DNA of 41,500 bases from Pseudomonadota bacterium (GCA_021816925.1 JAKAWQ010000033.1:1-41500); one strand, 5' to 3'; positions 15,232 through 25,096 are shown, numbered from the stretch's first letter. Notes: generated by a model not told the origin, from the sequence alone. Made by a program: numbers and translations.

Positions 15232-16107
15232 ATGCAAACAACATTCGCGCTCGGCGATATCGCGCTCAGCCGCATCGTCGAGCAGCAGCAACCTTTCTTC
15301 GACGCGCTCACCTTCTTTCCTACCCTCACACCCGACCTCCTCGCCGAAAACCGCTCCTGGCTCGAACCAACCGCCATCGAGCCGGGCACCGGCAAGGTCG
15401 TGCTCGCCGTGCAGTCCTATCTCGTGCGCACGCCCCACCACACCATCCTCGTCGACAGCTGCGTCGGCAACGACAAGCCCCGCCCGGAGCGCCCCTTCTG
15501 GCACATGCTCAAGGGCGATGCCTTCATGCGCAATCTCGCCGCGGCCGGTGTGGCGCCCGCCGACATCGACATCGTCATGTGCACCCACCTCCACGTCGAT
15601 CATGTCGGCTGGAACACGCAACTCGAGAACGGACGCTGGGTGCCCACCTTCCCCAATGCCCGCTATCTCTTTTCCGAACGCGAGCTCGCACACTGGACCG
15701 CGCTGCACGCCAAGGATCCGATCGGCTACATCGCCGACAGCGTGCTGCCCATCCTGGATGCGAAGCAGGCCGACCTCGTCCGCAGCAATTACGCGCTCGA
15801 CGATCACGTCCGCCTCTTGCCGACGCCCGGCCACACGCCCGATCATTTCGCCGTCACCCTCGGGCGCGGCCGTGACGTCGCGGCCCTCACCGGCGACCTG
15901 ATCCACTCGCCCCTCCAGGCGCGCTATCCTGAGCTCTCGATGCGCGCGGACTTCGACCCCGCTCAGTCAGCCGTGACCCGCCGCTCCTTCCTCGAGCGCT
16001 ATTGCGATACCGAAACGCTCTGCTGCACGGTGCACTTCCCAGGCCCCTCCACCGGCCGCATCACCCGCTGGGGCGAGGGCTTCCGGTGCACGCCCGTCAC
16101 ATCTTGA
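15232..16107 (+). CDS. Metallo-beta-lactamase fold hydrolase
   Basis: A 291-residue MBL-fold protein. The metal-binding HxHxDH is THLHVDH (H119, H121, D123, H124); the third histidine lies in TPGHTPDH (about 202-209) and the bridging aspartate in TGDL (about 222). The full set indicates an active di-zinc or di-iron hydrolase. The length and N-terminal region match the AttM/quorum-lactonase-like and Zn-hydrolase branch, but the substrate cannot be told. It is followed 46 bases later by the DOPA-dioxygenase-like gene and then a Gfo/Idh/MocA gene, all on the same strand, so the three may form a small catabolic operon. Confidence 0.9.
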   Translation: MQTTFALGDIALSRIVEQQQPFFDALTFFPTLTPDLLAENRSWLEPTAIEPGTGKVVLAVQSYLVRTPHHTILVDSCVGNDKPRPERPFWHMLKGDAFMRNLAAAGVAPADIDIVMCTHLHVDHVGWNTQLENGRWVPTFPNARYLFSERELAHWTALHAKDPIGYIADSVLPILDAKQADLVRSNYALDDHVRLLPTPGHTPDHFAVTLGRGRDVAALTGDLIHSPLQARYPELSMRADFDPAQSAVTRRSFLERYCDTETLCCTVHFPGPSTGRITRWGEGFRCTPVTS

Positions 16108-16153
16108 GAGAGTTGGCGCGCATCCGCCACGCTGCACCCTCGAGGAGGTTCCA

Positions 16154-16525
16154 TTGACCGAGGCCGCGAAAAACCCTTCCCTGATCAGCGCCTGGCACGC
16201 GCACGTCTATTACGACCCAAAAGACCCCGAAAGCCGCGCCCGCGCCGCGACCTTGCGCGACGCCGTGGCGGCGCGCTTCGCCGCCCGCATGGGAAGCTGG
16301 CACGACGTTCCCGTCGGCCCGCACCCGGGTGCCATGTATCAGATCGCCTTCGCGCCCGAACTCTTCGCAACCCTCGCCCCCTTCCTCATGCTGAACCGCG
16401 CCGGCCTCACCGTCCTCCTGCATCCGGAAACAGGCCGCCCGCGTGACGATCACACGCTGCACGCCGCCTGGCTCGGCGCGGTGCTGCCGCTCCGAACCCA
16501 AACGCTCCCGGAAACCGAAGGCTGA
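16154..16525 (+). CDS. DOPA 4,5-dioxygenase family protein
   Basis: A 123-residue protein starting at TTG 16154, supported by GGAGG eight bases upstream. Family features: AWHAHVYYD at 13-21, the LRDAVAARF helix, HPGAMYQIAF (about 56-65) and the final HPETGRPRDDHTLHAAWLG block. The histidines match the iron-binding residues of small bacterial DOPA/caffeate extradiol dioxygenase-like enzymes, which open catechol rings. The actual catechol is unknown. Position between an MBL hydrolase and an NAD(P)-dependent oxidoreductase suggests a role in breaking down an aromatic or sugar-derived compound. Confidence 0.85.
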   Translation: MTEAAKNPSLISAWHAHVYYDPKDPESRARAATLRDAVAARFAARMGSWHDVPVGPHPGAMYQIAFAPELFATLAPFLMLNRAGLTVLLHPETGRPRDDHTLHAAWLGAVLPLRTQTLPETEG

Positions 16526-16591
16526 CCGCCGCCGCCTTGCCCGCCCCGGAAGCCTTGCCTATGCAGCGCCACCGCCCCGGAGATCTCCCGC

Positions 16592-17629
16592 ATGAACGAC
16601 GTGACACCCCTCCGTTTCGGCATTCTCGGCACCGCCAACATCGCCCGCGCCTTTATGAAGGGCCTCGCCGGCTCCTCGCTCGCCGCCGTCGAGGCCGTCG
16701 CCTCGCGCGACGGTGGCCGCGCCTCCGCCTTCGCCGCCGAATTCGGCATTCCTCGCCACCATGCTTCCTACGAAGCGCTGCTCGCCGACCCCACGATCGA
16801 GGCGATCTACATCCCGCTCCCGAACGACATGCACGCCGCCTGGACCATCCGTGCTGCCGAAGCGGGCAAGCACGTACTCTGCGAAAAGCCGCTCGCGGTC
16901 TCTGGCGCCGAGGCGCGCGCGATGTTCGCCGCAGCAAAGAAGCGCGGCGTGTTTCTCGCCGAAGCCTATCCCTACATGTCCCAGCCGCAGACGCTCCGCC
17001 TGCGCAGCCTGCTCGCCGAAGGCGCCATCGGCCGCGTGCAGACCATCGCCGCCGCCTTCGGCTTCGGCATCGTCGATCCCGAAGGCAAGCCGCTCGCGGG
17101 GTCCGCGAACATCCGCCTCGATCCCTTGCGCGGCGGCGGCGGCCTGCTCGACGCCGGCACCTACGCAATGAGCCTCGTACGCATCGCCGCCGCCGAGCGC
17201 CCCTCGCGCGCCTTCGCCACCGCCCGCCGGACGCAATCAGGCGTCGATCAGACCGTGGCCGCGATCCTCGAATTCCCCTCCGGCACCATCGCCACCGTCG
17301 AATGCAGCCTTGCAACCGCCTTCCATCGCTTCGCCGTCATCGTCGGCGACACCGGCGTCATCGAGACGAACTACGCGAACCACGCACCCGCGGGCACTCT
17401 CACGCTTCGCGTCAAGCGCGGCGCACCCGGCACGGTACCCTTTGAGACCGAAGAGATCGCAGGCGGTGACGGCTTTCGCGCCGAGGCCGTGAGCTTCGCG
17501 CGCATGGTCCGCCTCGGCCCCGCCGAGTGGAACGGCGCGACCCAAGCGGAATCGATCGACACCGCCCTCGCCCTCGAGGCCATCGCCAGGAGCGCCCGCC
17601 AGGGCGGCTGGGTCGCGCTGGAACGCTGA
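16592..17629 (+). CDS. Gfo/Idh/MocA-family NAD(P)-dependent oxidoreductase
   Basis: A 345-residue protein of the usual length. An N-terminal Rossmann fold starts with FGILGTANIARAF (about 7-19); the EKP motif is in LCEKPLAV (about 97-104); the C-terminal sheet domain contains AGTYAMSLVR (about 188-197) with DAGTY as in family members that use sugar or inositol-type substrates. These enzymes oxidise or reduce hydroxyl groups of sugars and cyclitols; the substrate is not determined by sequence here. It lies 66 bases after the dioxygenase-like gene and is followed directly by a repeat element. Confidence 0.9.
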   Translation: MNDVTPLRFGILGTANIARAFMKGLAGSSLAAVEAVASRDGGRASAFAAEFGIPRHHASYEALLADPTIEAIYIPLPNDMHAAWTIRAAEAGKHVLCEKPLAVSGAEARAMFAAAKKRGVFLAEAYPYMSQPQTLRLRSLLAEGAIGRVQTIAAAFGFGIVDPEGKPLAGSANIRLDPLRGGGGLLDAGTYAMSLVRIAAAERPSRAFATARRTQSGVDQTVAAILEFPSGTIATVECSLATAFHRFAVIVGDTGVIETNYANHAPAGTLTLRVKRGAPGTVPFETEEIAGGDGFRAEAVSFARMVRLGPAEWNGATQAESIDTALALEAIARSARQGGWVALER

Positions 17630-17635
17630 ATGAGC

Positions 17636-17692
17636 CTCCTTCTCCCTTTGGGAGAGGGTCGGGGTGAGGGTCTCGCTCGCGCGAGCCCCCGC
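17636..17692. repeat. Dispersed GC-rich repeat with palindrome
   Basis: Just after the oxidoreductase stop lies CTCCC-N-GGGAGAGGG followed by GGGGTGAGGGTC and the perfect 12-base palindrome GCTCGCGCGAGC (17675-17686). Similar copies occur near 25097, 36062 and 38800. These look like the REP-like intergenic repeat common in alphaproteobacteria; the hairpin can also serve as a transcription end. Confidence 0.65.
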
Positions 17693-17810
17693 GGAAGCCG
17701 ATCCGGCGGAGCGCGCGGCCGTCACTGCAAACCGCATTGTTGCGCAAGTGCAACTATTCACTTGCCGCACAGGGCCGTGCCTGAGACAAAACGCCCCTTC
17801 ACGTCCGCCA

Positions 17811-18488
17811 TCAGGGCCGGCGCAGCTCCGCAAAAACCCCGCGCCCGATCGGGCAGGTGTTCGCTGCGCCTGCGACCGTCGCGTCTGATCGGGGCGTCCC
17901 TCCGAACCGCGGATCAAGGACCTTTTCCGCAATGATCTTATGAACGAGCGCATAGTTGACCAGAACGCCGGCGAGAAATTTGAACACGATCAATGACGCC
18001 GGAAGCACGTCCAGCCCAAGATGAAGCAGCGCCCCCGAGGTCACCCCCGAACCGCCCTCGAGCGCTCGTGACTCGCGGTATTGCATTCCTTTGTGACGCG
18101 CTGCCAGCATGCGCGCCTGCACCAGGACCAGTCCCGGGATGAGAACCAGCCACGGACTCACAATCGCAAGGGCACAAGCAGCGGCCGCCTCGAGCGTATC
18201 GATCTCCAGCTCTCTTACATCCTCTTTATGACGCTCCAGGAATTTGTGCAGGCGCTTCCAGGTGCCCTGCACCTCGTGCTCAAGCCGGGGAGGCCGGAGC
18301 GCCTTCAGCCCACGTTCCAGATGGCCGACAATGTCAGTCCGCCGATCCTGGCCGAGCGCCCCGAGCGCCGCGTCGAATTGCTGCACCGTCGCACTGACCG
18401 CCTCACATAGACGCGGATCCCGTACGCCGGCACAGAGCCTCGCTTCAATCCGCCGCAACGCGTGCAAATGCTCCGACGGCGATTCCAT
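17811..18488 (-). CDS. Predicted inner-membrane protein of unknown function
   Basis: A 225-residue protein. The first 110 residues are soluble and helical (ERGLKALRPPR, HKFLERHKEDVRELEID), followed by a hydrophobic hairpin (about 112-135, ACALAIVSPWLVLIPGLVLVQ) and a second pair around 160-190 (LLHLGLDVLPASLIVFKFLAGVLVNYALVH). GAGGG lies upstream of the ATG. Not a family I recognise. It is divergent from the lipoprotein-caspase operon across a 219-base gap, which may hold both promoters. Confidence 0.7.
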   Translation of the reverse strand: MESPSEHLHALRRIEARLCAGVRDPRLCEAVSATVQQFDAALGALGQDRRTDIVGHLERGLKALRPPRLEHEVQGTWKRLHKFLERHKEDVRELEIDTLEAAAACALAIVSPWLVLIPGLVLVQARMLAARHKGMQYRESRALEGGSGVTSGALLHLGLDVLPASLIVFKFLAGVLVNYALVHKIIAEKVLDPRFGGTPRSDATVAGAANTCPIGRGVFAELRRP

Positions 18489-18707
18489 GGCCGCAGCCCT
18501 CGCGCCGCCGACCGCCGTGCGGCCCCCGAACGCCCGTGCCCGGGCCCAGCAGCCGGCACATTCCGAACGCCGAACCTACGCCGCTTGGGTGCAAATCGGC
18601 AATCGGCATCACAACCTTGTGCAACGCCCTTTCCCGCCGAAACACCCCTGCGCTACACTACTTCCGGCTGTGCCGGGGGTCGCCCGCGACCCTGGGGAGC
18701 GTCAGGG

Positions 18708-19487
18708 ATGGCATCGATCCGCTCGTGCAGGTTGTGGAAGGCGGTGCTGCTGCTCGCCGCGCCGCTCCTGCTCTCCGGCTGCGCCGAAACCTTGCAGAAC
18801 GCGTTCGGCAATCTCGGGATGCCGCTGGCCGCCAATCCGGCAGACACGTGCAGCGCCGAACAGACCTCGCTCGAAAAGACCGGCAACTTCTTCGGCGAGA
18901 AGATTCTCACCGGCGCCGTCCTCGGCGCGGGCGGCGGCGCCCTCATCGGCCTCATCGCCGGCGGCAATGTCCAGAGCGTCGGCCTCGGCGCGCTCACCGG
19001 CGCGGTCGCCGGCGGAGCCGCCGCCTACTGGCTCGCCTTGCAGCAGCAGCAACGGGACGAGCAGGCGCTCGCCACCACGGTCGGCGGGGACCTCGCGCGC
19101 GAGAACCAGCATCTCAGCTATACCGAGATCGCCTTCCAAAACCTGATGCAGTGCCGCGACGGCCAGGCCGTCGCAATCGAGGCCGACTACCGCGCCGGCC
19201 GGATCAGCCGGCGCAGCGCCGAAACCCGCATGTTGCAGGTGAAAGGCTGGGCCGAACAGGACATCACCCTCGCCAGGCAGATCGACGGCAACATCGAATC
19301 CCGCCACCAGCAGTTCAACTACGCGTTGACGAAGCTCGGGCCACCCGCGTCGGCCGGTCCCGCCGCACCCGCCGTCACTCACGCGGAAACCCTCGCCAGC
19401 ACCAACGCCGCGCTCCGCGACAGCTTCGCCACCCGCGTCGCAACCGCCCAAAACTCCGTCGCTTCCGGCTTCCAGTTGAGCTCGTGA
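18708..19487 (+). CDS. Glycine-zipper outer-membrane lipoprotein
   Basis: A 259-residue protein. ATG 18708 is chosen because it gives a proper lipoprotein signal ending in the lipobox LLSGC (C25), with GGGGAG upstream. A glycine-zipper segment spans about 66-108 (GAVLGAGGGALIGLIAGG, then GLGALTGAVAGGAAAYW), typical of lipoproteins that insert helices into membranes. The rest is helical and coiled-coil-like (ARENQHLSYTEIAFQNLMQC). The stop overlaps the GTG start of the caspase gene (GTGA), so the two proteins are produced together. The zipper may anchor or gate the exported protease partner. Confidence 0.8.
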   Translation: MASIRSCRLWKAVLLLAAPLLLSGCAETLQNAFGNLGMPLAANPADTCSAEQTSLEKTGNFFGEKILTGAVLGAGGGALIGLIAGGNVQSVGLGALTGAVAGGAAAYWLALQQQQRDEQALATTVGGDLARENQHLSYTEIAFQNLMQCRDGQAVAIEADYRAGRISRRSAETRMLQVKGWAEQDITLARQIDGNIESRHQQFNYALTKLGPPASAGPAAPAVTHAETLASTNAALRDSFATRVATAQNSVASGFQLSS

Positions 19488-22400
19488 TCGGGGGGCTGCG
19501 GCTCGCGGCCCGCGCCCTTGCCGCCCTCCTCCTTGCCACCCCGCTCCTCCTCGCCCCCGGCCTCGCCTCGGCCCCAGCGGCAACGCCGCCCGCCGCGCCC
19601 TTCCTCAGGCTCGATCCGCCCGGCCATATCGGCGCCATCCCGAGCCTCTCGGTCGATGCCGCCGGCACCCTCCTCGCCACCGCAAGCTACGACAAAACCA
19701 TCCGCCTCTGGTCCCTCCCCGACGGCATCGAGCGCGAGGTCCTGCGCCCGCCGATCGGCCCCGGACGCGAAGGCGAAATCTGGGCCGTCGCGCTCACCCC
19801 AAGCGGCCGGCGCATCTTCGCCGCCGGCGCCACCGGCGGCACCTGGGACGGCACCTTCAGCATTTACCTCTTCTCCGTCGCAACCGGCCGCCTCGTTGCC
19901 CGCCTGCCCGGCCTTCCTTCGCCCGTGATGGCCCTCGCCGTCTCGCCCGACGGCACCCGCCTCGCCGCCGGCCTCGCCGTCGGCGGCATCCGCGTCTGGG
20001 ACGCCCACACCGGCCACCCCCTCTTCGCCGATCCCGCCTACCGCGGCCTCGTCCGCAACCTCGCCTTCGATCGCCGGAACCGCCTCTACACCACCGCCTC
20101 GGACGGCCAGGTGCGCGCCTACGCCGCCTCCGGCAGGCTGATCGCCGCGCTCACGCCCCACCCCGGCTCAGAGCCCTGGGGCCTCGCCGTCTCCCCCGAC
20201 GGCGGCCTAATCGCCATCACCTTCGTCAGCCCCCGCCCGTCCGAAGCGCCCCCACTCGAGGTTCTCCACACGCCCACCCTCCGCCCCGCCTACACTCCTG
20301 ACACCAGCGGCCTCGCCGGCCAGGGCCTGCTCGCCGTCACCTGGGCCGCCGACAGCCTGGGCGGCGTCCGCCTGCTCGCCGGCGGTTACGCCCGCAGCGG
20401 CCGCGCCATGGTCATCCGAAGCTGGGGCGATTACGGCCTCGGCTCCTTCGAAAACCTCCCCGCCGCCACCGACACCATCCTCGCCCTCGCTGCCGTCCCC
20501 GGCGGCGGAGCGGCCTACGGCACCGCCGATCCCGGCTGGGGCCTCATCGCGCCAACCGGCCGCCTGGCGCTCTCTCCCCACCCGCCGATGGCCGATCTCC
20601 GCCCGGCGCGGCACGAAATGCTGCGCGTCTCGGCCGACGGCAGCCGCGTGCTCTTCGCCATCGCCCCGCGCACCGGCAAAATCACCTTCGCCGGCCCCGC
20701 CCGCCCACCCCGCCTCGCCCTCTTCAACGCGCGCGCCGAAACCCTTTGCCTGCTCCCTCGCACCCCACCCGCACCCGCCGCCTCAAGCCGCGGCATCCGC
20801 GCCGGCTGCGCGTCGCCCTCCTCGGCTCTTGCGGGCCTCGCCTCCGCCCGCCTTACCGCGCCCGGCCTCACCGTCACGGACTGGAAAAACACCAACGCCC
20901 CCCGCCTCAATGGCCGGCCGCTCGCCCTCGCCCGCGCCGAGTTCAGCCGCAGCCTCGCCATCCTGCCGAACGGCCGCGCCCTCCTCCTCGGCACCGACTC
21001 CCATCTCCGCCTCTTCGCCCCGACCGGCCGTCAGATCGCCGCCCTGCCCATCCCGGCCCCCGCCTGGGCCGTCACCGTCAGCGCCAACAGCCGCGTCGCC
21101 GTCGCCGCCCTGCTCGACGGCACGCTCCGCTGGTACGGCCTCGGCCAGGGCACGCGCCTCTCGCCCCGCGCCACGCTCTTCGTCGCCCAAGGCACAATGC
21201 CCCAAGGCACAATGCCCCAAGGCACAATGCACTGGGTGCTCTACACGCCCGAGGGCCTCTTCGATGCCTCCGGCCAAGGAGGTGACCGTCTGGTCGGCTT
21301 CGAGTTCGATCGCGGCGCCGACCAGCCCCCTGCCTGGGTCAGCTTCTCCGAGGCCTTTCGCCTCTTCTACGCGCCCCGCGCGGTGCGCGCGCGCCTTCTG
21401 GGAAATCCCGCGCCCGCACGCGCCCGCCTCGCCGAACTCGGGCCGCTTCGCCTGGCCCTCCTCCACCGCCCCAAGGCGCGCGTGATCGCCGCCTGCCTGC
21501 CCGAGCCCGCCAGCGCCTGCCGCCCGCTTCCCTTCCGGCCCACGGCCACCCTCGAGGTTCCGGCCAAAGCAAAGGATCTCCGCCTCACCCTCAGCCTCAG
21601 CAGCCGCGGCCTCCATTCCGGACCGATCGATCTCTTCGTCAACGGCCGCAACGCCGGCCGCTTCCCCCCGCCCGCCCCACCCGCCGCCGCCACCACCGTC
21701 GCCACCGAAAAGGTCCTCGTGCCGCTCGATCCCGGCCCCGACCAGGTCGCACTCCGCATCTACAACCGCTCGGCAACAATCTTCTCGACCACCCCCACGC
21801 TCGACCTCGCGCGCACCGGCGCCGCGCCGCCCCTCGCAAAAGGGAGCCTCTACATCCTCGCCGTCGGCATCGACCACTTCGCCGCCCCGTCGCTCACGCT
21901 CCGCTACGCTGCGCCGGATGCGCGCACCTTCGCCCGCCTGATGCAGTTGGCCGCCGCACCGCTCTATCCACACATCGAAACAACGCTCCTCCTCAACGCC
22001 GAGGCGACACGCGCCGGCATCCTCTCCGCGCTCAAAGCCCTCGCCCGCGAGATCCGCCCCGAGGACACCTTCCTCCTCTACATCGCGAGCCACGGCGCCG
22101 TGAGCCCGACCGACGGCCAGTTTCTCCTCGCGCCCTCTGACCTCGCGGATCTCTCGAGCTGGCAGGCGATCGAAAAGGGCGCCATCGACCAAACGACGCT
22201 GATCGGCGCGCTCGCCGCCATCCGCGCCCGCGACGCGCTTCTCTTCATCGACACCTGTTATTCAGGCAAGCTCACCGCGGACGCGCTCGCCAATGTCAGC
22301 CACGAGGTCGGCCGCTACGTCATCTCCGCCTCGAGCTCCGTCCAGGAAGCGCTCGACAGCTACAACAACAAGAACGGCCTCATGGTCTACGCGCTCCGCC

Positions 22401-22606
22401 AGGCGCTCGACGGCGAGGCTCCGCACGGGCCGCACGGCGTCATCGGCGCGCTCTCCCTCGGCGAATATCTCTCCGAGCGCATCGCCGCGCTCGCCCGTCG
22501 GCGCGGCCACAAACAAACGGCGGAATTCAAGGCCGCCCAGCGCGACCTGATCTCCTTCCCGGTCGCCGAAATCCTCCCCCCGACCCCCGCTCCGAAACAA
22601 CCCTGA
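19484..22606 (+). CDS. Exported WD40-caspase protein (peptidase C14)
   Basis: A 1040-residue protein with a hydrophobic export signal at 3-28 (LRLAARALAALLLATPLLLAP). WD40-like repeats follow to about 600 (for example LLATASYDKTIRLWSLPDG and ALAVSPDGTRLAAGLAVGGI), then an Ala/Pro-rich linker and a C-terminal caspase-like domain from about 787. The catalytic pair is in LYIASHGAV (H870) and FIDTCYSG (C925), so the protease should be active; caspase relatives cut after Arg/Lys or Asp. GTG 19484 is chosen for the GTGA overlap with the lipoprotein gene. Periplasmic location is inferred from the signal and lipoprotein partner. Prokaryotic caspase relatives act in cell death and defence, but this pair has no obvious signalling gene beside it. 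A short repeat near residues 568-582 is listed separately. Confidence 0.85.
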   Translation: MIGGLRLAARALAALLLATPLLLAPGLASAPAATPPAAPFLRLDPPGHIGAIPSLSVDAAGTLLATASYDKTIRLWSLPDGIEREVLRPPIGPGREGEIWAVALTPSGRRIFAAGATGGTWDGTFSIYLFSVATGRLVARLPGLPSPVMALAVSPDGTRLAAGLAVGGIRVWDAHTGHPLFADPAYRGLVRNLAFDRRNRLYTTASDGQVRAYAASGRLIAALTPHPGSEPWGLAVSPDGGLIAITFVSPRPSEAPPLEVLHTPTLRPAYTPDTSGLAGQGLLAVTWAADSLGGVRLLAGGYARSGRAMVIRSWGDYGLGSFENLPAATDTILALAAVPGGGAAYGTADPGWGLIAPTGRLALSPHPPMADLRPARHEMLRVSADGSRVLFAIAPRTGKITFAGPARPPRLALFNARAETLCLLPRTPPAPAASSRGIRAGCASPSSALAGLASARLTAPGLTVTDWKNTNAPRLNGRPLALARAEFSRSLAILPNGRALLLGTDSHLRLFAPTGRQIAALPIPAPAWAVTVSANSRVAVAALLDGTLRWYGLGQGTRLSPRATLFVAQGTMPQGTMPQGTMHWVLYTPEGLFDASGQGGDRLVGFEFDRGADQPPAWVSFSEAFRLFYAPRAVRARLLGNPAPARARLAELGPLRLALLHRPKARVIAACLPEPASACRPLPFRPTATLEVPAKAKDLRLTLSLSSRGLHSGPIDLFVNGRNAGRFPPPAPPAAATTVATEKVLVPLDPGPDQVALRIYNRSATIFSTTPTLDLARTGAAPPLAKGSLYILAVGIDHFAAPSLTLRYAAPDARTFARLMQLAAAPLYPHIETTLLLNAEATRAGILSALKALAREIRPEDTFLLYIASHGAVSPTDGQFLLAPSDLADLSSWQAIEKGAIDQTTLIGALAAIRARDALLFIDTCYSGKLTADALANVSHEVGRYVISASSSVQEALDSYNNKNGLMVYALRQALDGEAPHGPHGVIGALSLGEYLSERIAALARRRGHKQTAEFKAAQRDLISFPVAEILPPTPAPKQP
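21186..21230 (+). repeat. Three in-frame 15-base tandem copies inside the caspase gene
   Basis: The unit CCCAAGGCACAATGC occurs three times without change and encodes QGTMP-type pentapeptide repeats. It keeps the reading frame, so copy-number changes would only shorten or lengthen a loop between WD40 and caspase parts. Perfect identity suggests recent slippage. Confidence 0.85.
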
Positions 22607-22624
22607 AAGGAAACCGCGCTCCGC

Positions 22625-23680
22625 TCATTCCAGGGCGGCAAGCCGCGCCGCCGCATCTTCGGCGATCAAGGGATCGATCAGCGAATCGAGATCGCCCTCG
22701 AGGATCCGCTCGAGCTTGTAAAGCGTAAGCCCGATGCGATGGTCGGTCACCCGTCCTTGCGGGAAATTGTAGGTGCGGATGCGCTCCGAGCGGTCCCCGG
22801 TCCCGACCTGCTGACGCCGGTCCGCCGCCCGCGTCGCCGCAAGTTCCGCCCGGTTCCGTTCGTAGAGCCGCGCCCGCAAAATTTTCATCGCCTTGGCGCG
22901 GTTCTTGTGCTGGCTCTTCTCCTCCTGCATCGAAACAACGATGCCGCTCGGCAGATGCGTAATGCGCACCGCGCTTTCCGTCTTGTTGACGTGCTGCCCG
23001 CCGGCGCCCGAGGCGCGGAACACGTCGATGCGCAGATCCCCCTCGTCGATCGCCACATCCACCTCTTCGGCCTCCGGCAGCACCGCCGCCGTCACCGTCG
23101 AGGTATGGATCCGGCCTTGGCTCTCCGTCTCCGGCACGCGCTGCACGCGATGCACGCCAGACTCGTACTTCAGCCGCGCGAACACGCCCTTGCCCGTGAT
23201 CCCGGCAATGCCTTCGCGCAGGCCGCCGAGTTCGCTCGGCTCGTAGCTCAGAACCTCGAACCGCCAGCGCCGCACATCCGCATAGCGGCGATACATCGCG
23301 AAGAGCTGCGCCGCGAACAGCGCCGCCTCCGCCCCGCCCGCCGCCGGCCGGAGCTCGAGGATTGCACTCTTCTCGTCCGCTTCATCGCGCGGCAGGAGGG
23401 CAAGGCTGAGCTCGCGCTCCAGCAGAGGAATGCGTTCGCGGAGAGCCGCAAGCTCGGCTCCGGCGAGTTCGGAAAACTCGGGATCGCCGAGCAGCGATTC
23501 CGCCTCCGCCCGCGCCCGCTCCGCTTCGCCAAGCGCGCTGATGCGCGCCACCAGCGGCGCCAGCTCCGCCAGCTCCTTCGCCGCCCGGATCGAATTCTCT
23601 CCCCTGTGCCCCTTGGCAAGCTCCGCCTTGAGCGCCTCGCTCCTCGCGAGGATGTGCTGGAGCCGCTCGGAAAGACTCAT
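22625..23680 (-). CDS. prfA: Peptide chain release factor 1
   Basis: A 351-residue class I release factor. The catalytic GGQ lies in SGAGGQHVN (about 228-236) and the stop-codon reading tripeptide is PET in VPETESQGR, the PxT form of RF1 that reads UAA and UAG. Length matches the family. The start ATG 23680 overlaps the hisS stop by 4 bases (ATGA), so it is translated behind hisS. In many proteobacteria prmC follows prfA; here the next gene is the convergent caspase gene, so prmC must be elsewhere. Confidence 0.97.
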   Translation of the reverse strand: MSLSERLQHILARSEALKAELAKGHRGENSIRAAKELAELAPLVARISALGEAERARAEAESLLGDPEFSELAGAELAALRERIPLLERELSLALLPRDEADEKSAILELRPAAGGAEAALFAAQLFAMYRRYADVRRWRFEVLSYEPSELGGLREGIAGITGKGVFARLKYESGVHRVQRVPETESQGRIHTSTVTAAVLPEAEEVDVAIDEGDLRIDVFRASGAGGQHVNKTESAVRITHLPSGIVVSMQEEKSQHKNRAKAMKILRARLYERNRAELAATRAADRRQQVGTGDRSERIRTYNFPQGRVTDHRIGLTLYKLERILEGDLDSLIDPLIAEDAAARLAALE

Positions 23681-24912
23681 GCAAGCCGCGTGATAAGGTC
23701 CGCCTCGGGCACCTCGGCCTGTGCACCCGAAACGAGATCCTTGAGCTGCACGCTCCCCCGCCCCGCCTCTTCCTCGCCCAGGATCACCGCCGCCCGCGCC
23801 CCGATGCGGTTCGCGCGCTCCATCCGCCGGCGCACGGTCCCGGCATACTCCATCTCCGCCCGGATGCCCGCCCGGCGGAGGCGTTGCAGAATCTGAACCG
23901 CCGCTTCCTCCAGCGCCGGCGAAACCGGCACCACCACCACCGCCGCCACGGCCTTCGGCGCCTCCGAAAGCAGCATCGCCAGCCGCTCGATCCCCGCCGC
24001 CCAGCCGACCGCGGGCGTGGGCGGGCCGCCCATCTCGGCCACCAGCCCGTCATAGCGGCCGCCCGCCATCACCGTCCCCTGCGCCCCGAGCGTGGTGGTC
24101 ACGAACTCGAACGCCGTGTGCCCGTAATAATCGAGTCCCCTGACGATCCGCGGGTTCTCGCGGAACGGCACCCCGAAACGCGCGAGCCCCTCCTTCACGC
24201 CCGCATAAAAGAGCGCGGCCGCTTGCGTCAGATAAGGCCCGATCGCCGGCGCCCCGGCGATGATCGGCTGGTCGGCATGCTCCTTGGAATCGAGGATGCG
24301 CAGCGGATTGCGCTCGAGCCTCGCCCGGCTATCGGGTGAAAGTCCAACGCGATGCGCCGCGAAATAATCAACGAGCGCCCCGCGCCACGCGGCACGGCTT
24401 TCGGCATCGCCGAGCGTGTTGATTTCGAGCGTCACATCGCCCCCGACGCCGAGCGCCTCCAGAACCGCGTGCCCGCACGCGATCACGTCGGCATCGGCCA
24501 TCGGATGCGCCGGTCCGATCAGCTCGATGTCGATCTGATGGAACTGCCGGTAGCGGCCCTTCTGCGGCCGCTCGTAGCGGAACATCGGCCCGGCATAGAA
24601 GATCTTCTGCGGCAGCGACTGCGTGAGCCCGTTCGAGACGAGCGCGCGGCAAACCCCCGCGGTCGCCTCCGGGCGCAGCGTCAGACTTTCACCGGAGCGG
24701 TCGGTGAAGCTGTACATCTCCTTCGTCACCACGTCGGAGGTCTCGCCGAGCGTGCGCGAAAAAACGCGCGTATCCTCGAACACGGGCGTCGCCCATTCCT
24801 CGAAGCCGAAGGTCTCGGCGATGCGCCGCGCCGTTTCGATCACCCGGCGGTGCCGGCGCAGCTCCTCGCCGATCAGGTCCTTGGTGCCGCGCGCCGGCTG
24901 AAGCGGCGTCAC
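23677..24912 (-). CDS. hisS: Histidyl-tRNA synthetase
   Basis: A 411-residue enzyme that charges tRNA-His. Class II motifs and the histidine-binding boxes are present: RGTKDL near the start, motif 2 in [17 protein letters not shown] (about 111-127), and [14 protein letters not shown] (about 264-277) with [11 protein letters not shown] 24912 is preferred because homology begins with [10 protein letters not shown]; a TTG at 24927 in the same frame is possible. Further upstream, an ATG at 24947 would be in frame only if a run of seven T (minus strand) had one more base, so a frameshift in that run is worth checking. prfA is coupled behind it. The 280-base gap to ispG holds a dispersed repeat. 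Confidence 0.95.
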   Translation of the reverse strand: MTPLQPARGTKDLIGEELRRHRRVIETARRIAETFGFEEWATPVFEDTRVFSRTLGETSDVVTKEMYSFTDRSGESLTLRPEATAGVCRALVSNGLTQSLPQKIFYAGPMFRYERPQKGRYRQFHQIDIELIGPAHPMADADVIACGHAVLEALGVGGDVTLEINTLGDAESRAAWRGALVDYFAAHRVGLSPDSRARLERNPLRILDSKEHADQPIIAGAPAIGPYLTQAAALFYAGVKEGLARFGVPFRENPRIVRGLDYYGHTAFEFVTTTLGAQGTVMAGGRYDGLVAEMGGPPTPAVGWAAGIERLAMLLSEAPKAVAAVVVVPVSPALEEAAVQILQRLRRAGIRAEMEYAGTVRRRMERANRIGARAAVILGEEEAGRGSVQLKDLVSGAQAEVPEADLITRLA

Positions 24913-25096
24913 GCGCGTTGGCCGCAACGAAAAAAAGCGATCGGCATGCGAACGGGCTTCAGTCCTGCAAAATCACCGCGCCGGCGCCTGGCCGGCGGGC
25001 CATCCTGCCCCCGCCACCCGCCACCGGCAAGCCGTGCGCCGGCATCAGGACGGCGCGGACCCGCTCCGGATCCGCGCCGCCGCATCGCACCGAAAG

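Noticed and set aside
18536-19483. Upstream extension of the caspase gene (start at 18536)
   Set aside because: The extra 316 codons overlap the whole lipoprotein gene in another frame and are Arg/Pro-rich; the GTG at 19484 gives an export signal and a coupled start.
20783-22192. Long minus-strand frame of 469 codons inside the caspase gene
   Set aside because: A Gly/Glu/Ala-rich antisense shadow caused by high third-position GC; no motif.
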